From Pampus argenteus (taxonomy: Eukaryota > Chordata > Actinopteri > Scombriformes > Stromateidae): a stretch of 64,000 nucleotides of DNA. Both the position numbers and the translations under genes were made by a program. The stretch covers positions 11,235,501 through 11,299,500 of the forward strand of contig CM072868.1 in NCBI GenBank assembly GCA_036937835.1. Direction: 5' to 3'. Positions 61,043 through 64,000 of this stretch are shown here, in pieces. Within the stretch, counting starts at the first letter, position 1. Each line of letters opens with the position of its first letter. The notes beneath the pieces were generated by a model. That model did no database searches, was not told where the DNA came from, and saw only the letters and a program-made list of their open reading frames with translations.

Positions 61043-62926
61043 CTGAGTTTTGTATGACTTCGTTATTGGAGCAGCAGTTAACCGTGTTGCCATCCTGACA
61101 CTGTCACGTCAATTAGGTTCAGTGAGACTCTCCGTCCCTCGTCACTTCTTTTTATCTGGTTCTTCTTCTTCTGTTTTTTTCTTATCTCTCCCTGTCTCCA
61201 TCTCCCTTTTTAAAATCAATTTTTTTCAAAACCCTCCCTTTTCTCTTTCCTTTATCTACCGTTCTCTCTTGTGTCTTTCCGCTTTATCTTTTCTCTTCAT
61301 CTTCCCTCTGTCTGTCTATCTAATACGCAGTTTTTCTCAGTATCTCTGTGTCCCTCTCATCCTCCTTTATTTCTGTTTCACTACACCTTAACCTCCATCT
61401 CTCCCTCTCACCCCTTCCCCCACTCAGCTAACCATCAACATCCCTGTCATGACCTTGATCCTGTTTTGCATAAGCAGTGGATGCCATTCTTTTGCTATCT
61501 AAACTGTCCCCACACCCTAGCTACGGCCGATTGAATCACTCCATTGCAGTGAAGTAAAGTATTCTTGTAGCTCTGAGCTTAAAGAAGATTTGCCCATTAA
61601 TGCAGAGGGATGGGTACTTGAAAGTTTACTCAGGGGAGGGAACTGGTGCCCCCCTTATTTGGCGGACTGTTAAACACGTATGCTTGATGTATTTCTTGTA
61701 GCTATATGTGTCCTGTATGTCAGTTTGAATCATCCACTTTGTAGTTAACTTGCCCACATTTTGCTAAGGGGGATTCTTCACGGTTACCTAACCTCTGTTT
61801 GCACTTCATTAAATGAATGTATTCTATAATTTATAATAACAAGGAACATTCAGAAGTCTACCTTCTTTACTAGAACAAAAGGAATGGAAAATACTCCTAA
61901 AATTATTTTTTCGCCTAAGGATGTAAAGCATCCTTCGTTTCAGTCTTGAAAACAATTTAAAATGTTATGGTAAATGCAAGGGGGGGCACTTTAGAGAGAA
62001 CCCCCTCAAAGACATTATTAAAGTAATACTATTAAAACAGTGGGAGAATAGGGTATAACACACAAAGTTTGATTTCGTGGGGCAGATATATTGAGGAATG
62101 ACATACTGATGGATTTGTTTTGTACTCATTACGGCTTTTCAACAGTAGAGTTAATCTTTAAATGTCAAAACAAAAAGAAATTAAAGAGAAAAATGGGACT
62201 GCCAGTGGTTTTATGTGACCTTGTTGGGGACATAGCTTTTTGAGTGACTGCTAAATAAAACTTCAGGCAGCTTTGAGGTGTGATGCGATGTTGCACTTTC
62301 GTTATTGATATTATGGTGACACAGTGGTGACTGTGGTGATGTAGAGCTGTTCCTCAAGATAAACAGGGTGAGCCCAGGAGACAGTTCTTCAGTCATCATA
62401 TTAAAACTTAATAAAAACTAACAGGAACTGCTCATTATGTTGACTATTGACTATTGCCATTATGTAGACTTTATTTGCATAATTTGCATCCACAATTATG
62501 TATCAAGATTGCTGAGATTGACATTTGCTGTGAATTTGGTGCAAACAAACATGAAGTCAAGTGAGAGTGGAAGATCTTAATTTACACAGGTTTTCCTACT
62601 TTCTAGTAAAAAAGAAGGGGTCCCGTTTGCACGGCACAATCATTCATGTGAACCAAAAATCTTTTAGTATTTGAAATGAAAGAATCCCTTACTCTGGAAA
62701 TGAGCAGAGATTGAATAGTCAGGATCAAAACTACAATCAAGGTGAAAATTAACAGCTGGTGTTATGCTAAATATCAAGTAAAGATAGGAGGTTGTGTCCA
62801 CAGACAATGTTGATGTATAAGTAAATGGATGAAACTATTAGATAACCGTGTGTGGGTGTTGTGTTTGTGAGTGTAGCACCGACTGCAAAGATGTTTGAAT
62901 TTTAACAAAATGTTTTCTGCTTGCAG

Positions 62927-64000
62927 GTTTATGTGAACATGTCTATCTGTCGCCTGTTACTGTGGAGACCAACTCTGCCTTATAACTGGGAGAACCGGGA
63001 CTGGAGTTATATCAGCCAATGAGACTTAGTCCAGATTTTCTTTTGAATTTCCCAGGTTGCACTGGTGCACGTGTCTCAGCTGTTGCAGTGATGGTCCCAC
63101 CTTGAAATCTGAAGAGCAGTCAGAAGAAAGGAATAAATTAAAAAAACATTCTTCTGCACCACAAGCTCTTACCATGGCCAGAAAGTGGTTTCTGGGACAA
63201 GTAGTTTCCTGTGACAGCAACTTTTAGATCTGCTTCTGTTACCTAAACAGATCAAGACGATGCTTTGGTTGCTGCTACTTCTGTCCTTGTGGGTGGGGCC
63301 TGAACAAACTGACTCCGCCCACGCTAATGAACGGCGAGTGGTAGCACACATTCCTGGTGACATCATCATTGGGGCCTTGTTCTCCGTCCATCATCAGCCT
63401 CCTGCCGACAAGGTCTGTTTTTGTGTCTGTGTTTGTGGTATGTCTGTTGTCAAGTGATTCAGTTTTTGTGACCTTCCAGTATAGTCTTAGCTGGATGTGA
63501 AGGAAGCAGTTTAAAGATGTTAGATGTTAAAACAGAAAATATATAAAATGATGTACAGAAAAATAATTGGAAGTACTATGTGGCAAAATTGTTATCAATT
63601 GTGCAGAGTCATAATGTTTTTCTGCTTATAAAGATCCAAAGAACACAATCAATTTGTAGAATGGGTACCTCTGTGTGAGTTCATGAACATTCAACCTCCA
63701 TTAGCTGCCCCAGGAACCTGCAGTCACCCACTGACATTTAAGCTTTTTTTCCATCACATTATGGATAATTGCAAATAGGAAAAAATAACTCTTGGGACAT
63801 GGCAACAAAAAGTATATAAAGCAAATGTTCAACAGTGAGGCATCTATGTGTTTAAAGCATGATTTTAATATGAATTAAATGAAATGTTCAACTAGTCTGC
63901 TAAAATATACAAATATGGCAGAATAAATAAAGCTATCATCAGTAAAATCAGTACATTTTATCTTGATTTGATGTCTTCTTCTGCCCTATTTGCACAGGTC
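62927..64000 (+). CDS. grm5: Metabotropic glutamate receptor 5, first coding exon (gene continues right)
   Basis: An acceptor (CTGCTTGCAG) opens an exon at 62927 that carries 333 bases of 5' UTR and the ATG at 63260. The 51 codons to 63412 encode a signal peptide (hydrophobic run 'LWLLLLLSLWV') and the start of the glutamate-binding Venus-flytrap domain, 'ERRVVAHIPGDIIIGALFSV' and then 'HHQP', which is the group I mGluR signature and fits GRM5 better than GRM1 ('SVARMDGDV'). The donor is AAG|GTCTGT. The next exon starts at 63998 with GTC (Val), exactly the next residue expected in GRM5 ('DKV'). The product is a Gq-coupled synaptic class C GPCR. The position beside tyr and nox4 supports grm5. 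Coding bases within the window: 63260-63412 and 63998-64000. Confidence 0.93.

Overview
The window is nuclear DNA of a ray-finned (teleost, probably percomorph) fish. The evidence is small introns, very many CA/TG microsatellites, a NACHT protein of the fish-type FISNA class, dispersed repeats familiar from percomorph genomes, and six protein genes that match vertebrate families exon by exon. I built the gene models by hand from splice sites and reading-frame continuity. Each complete model sums to a multiple of three.

Layout: (1) 1-5786 (+), the 3' part of numa1, with its poly(A) signal near 5920. (2) 6839-13754 (+), a 12-exon NLR-like gene (776 aa) with a PYD-like domain, a FISNA-like segment and a NACHT domain, but no LRR. 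(3) 16385-24561 (-), a 20-coding-exon glutamate carboxypeptidase II family gene (naalad2/folh1 type, 739 aa). (4) 27220-43922 (+), complete nox4 (18 coding exons, 559 aa), with a tRNA-Asp(GTC) gene in intron 16. (5) 46307-49793 (-), complete tyr (5 exons, 540 aa). (6) 62927-64000 (+), the first coding exon of grm5, whose second exon begins three bases before the window end. The cluster naalad2/folh1-nox4-tyr-grm5 is the same neighbourhood as human 11q14.3, so it is an old vertebrate synteny block. numa1 and the NLR gene lie at its left edge. The genes do not form one pathway.

The most unusual object is the NLR-like gene. Its Walker A lysine is replaced by methionine and the Walker B catalytic glutamate position is cysteine, although the surrounding NACHT fold is well kept. 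The NACHT is spread over six exons, whereas related fish NLRs usually carry it in one large exon. No LRR or B30.2 exon is visible before the next gene. It looks like a conserved but ATPase-deficient 'pseudo-NLR'.

Other notable signals: three GC-AG introns in three different genes; TG-repeat tracts lying directly against many 3' splice sites of nox4 and naalad2; a CTCCT pentanucleotide satellite that serves as the polypyrimidine tract of a nox4 exon; a triplicated AP-1-like element with 11-bp spacing upstream of naalad2; a perfect 18-bp stem hairpin downstream of the NLR; two palindromic (foldback) repeat elements of one family; a 291-bp MITE with terminal inverted repeats; and CTCF-like motifs. 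The interval 49.8-62.9 kb has no coding gene that I can see.
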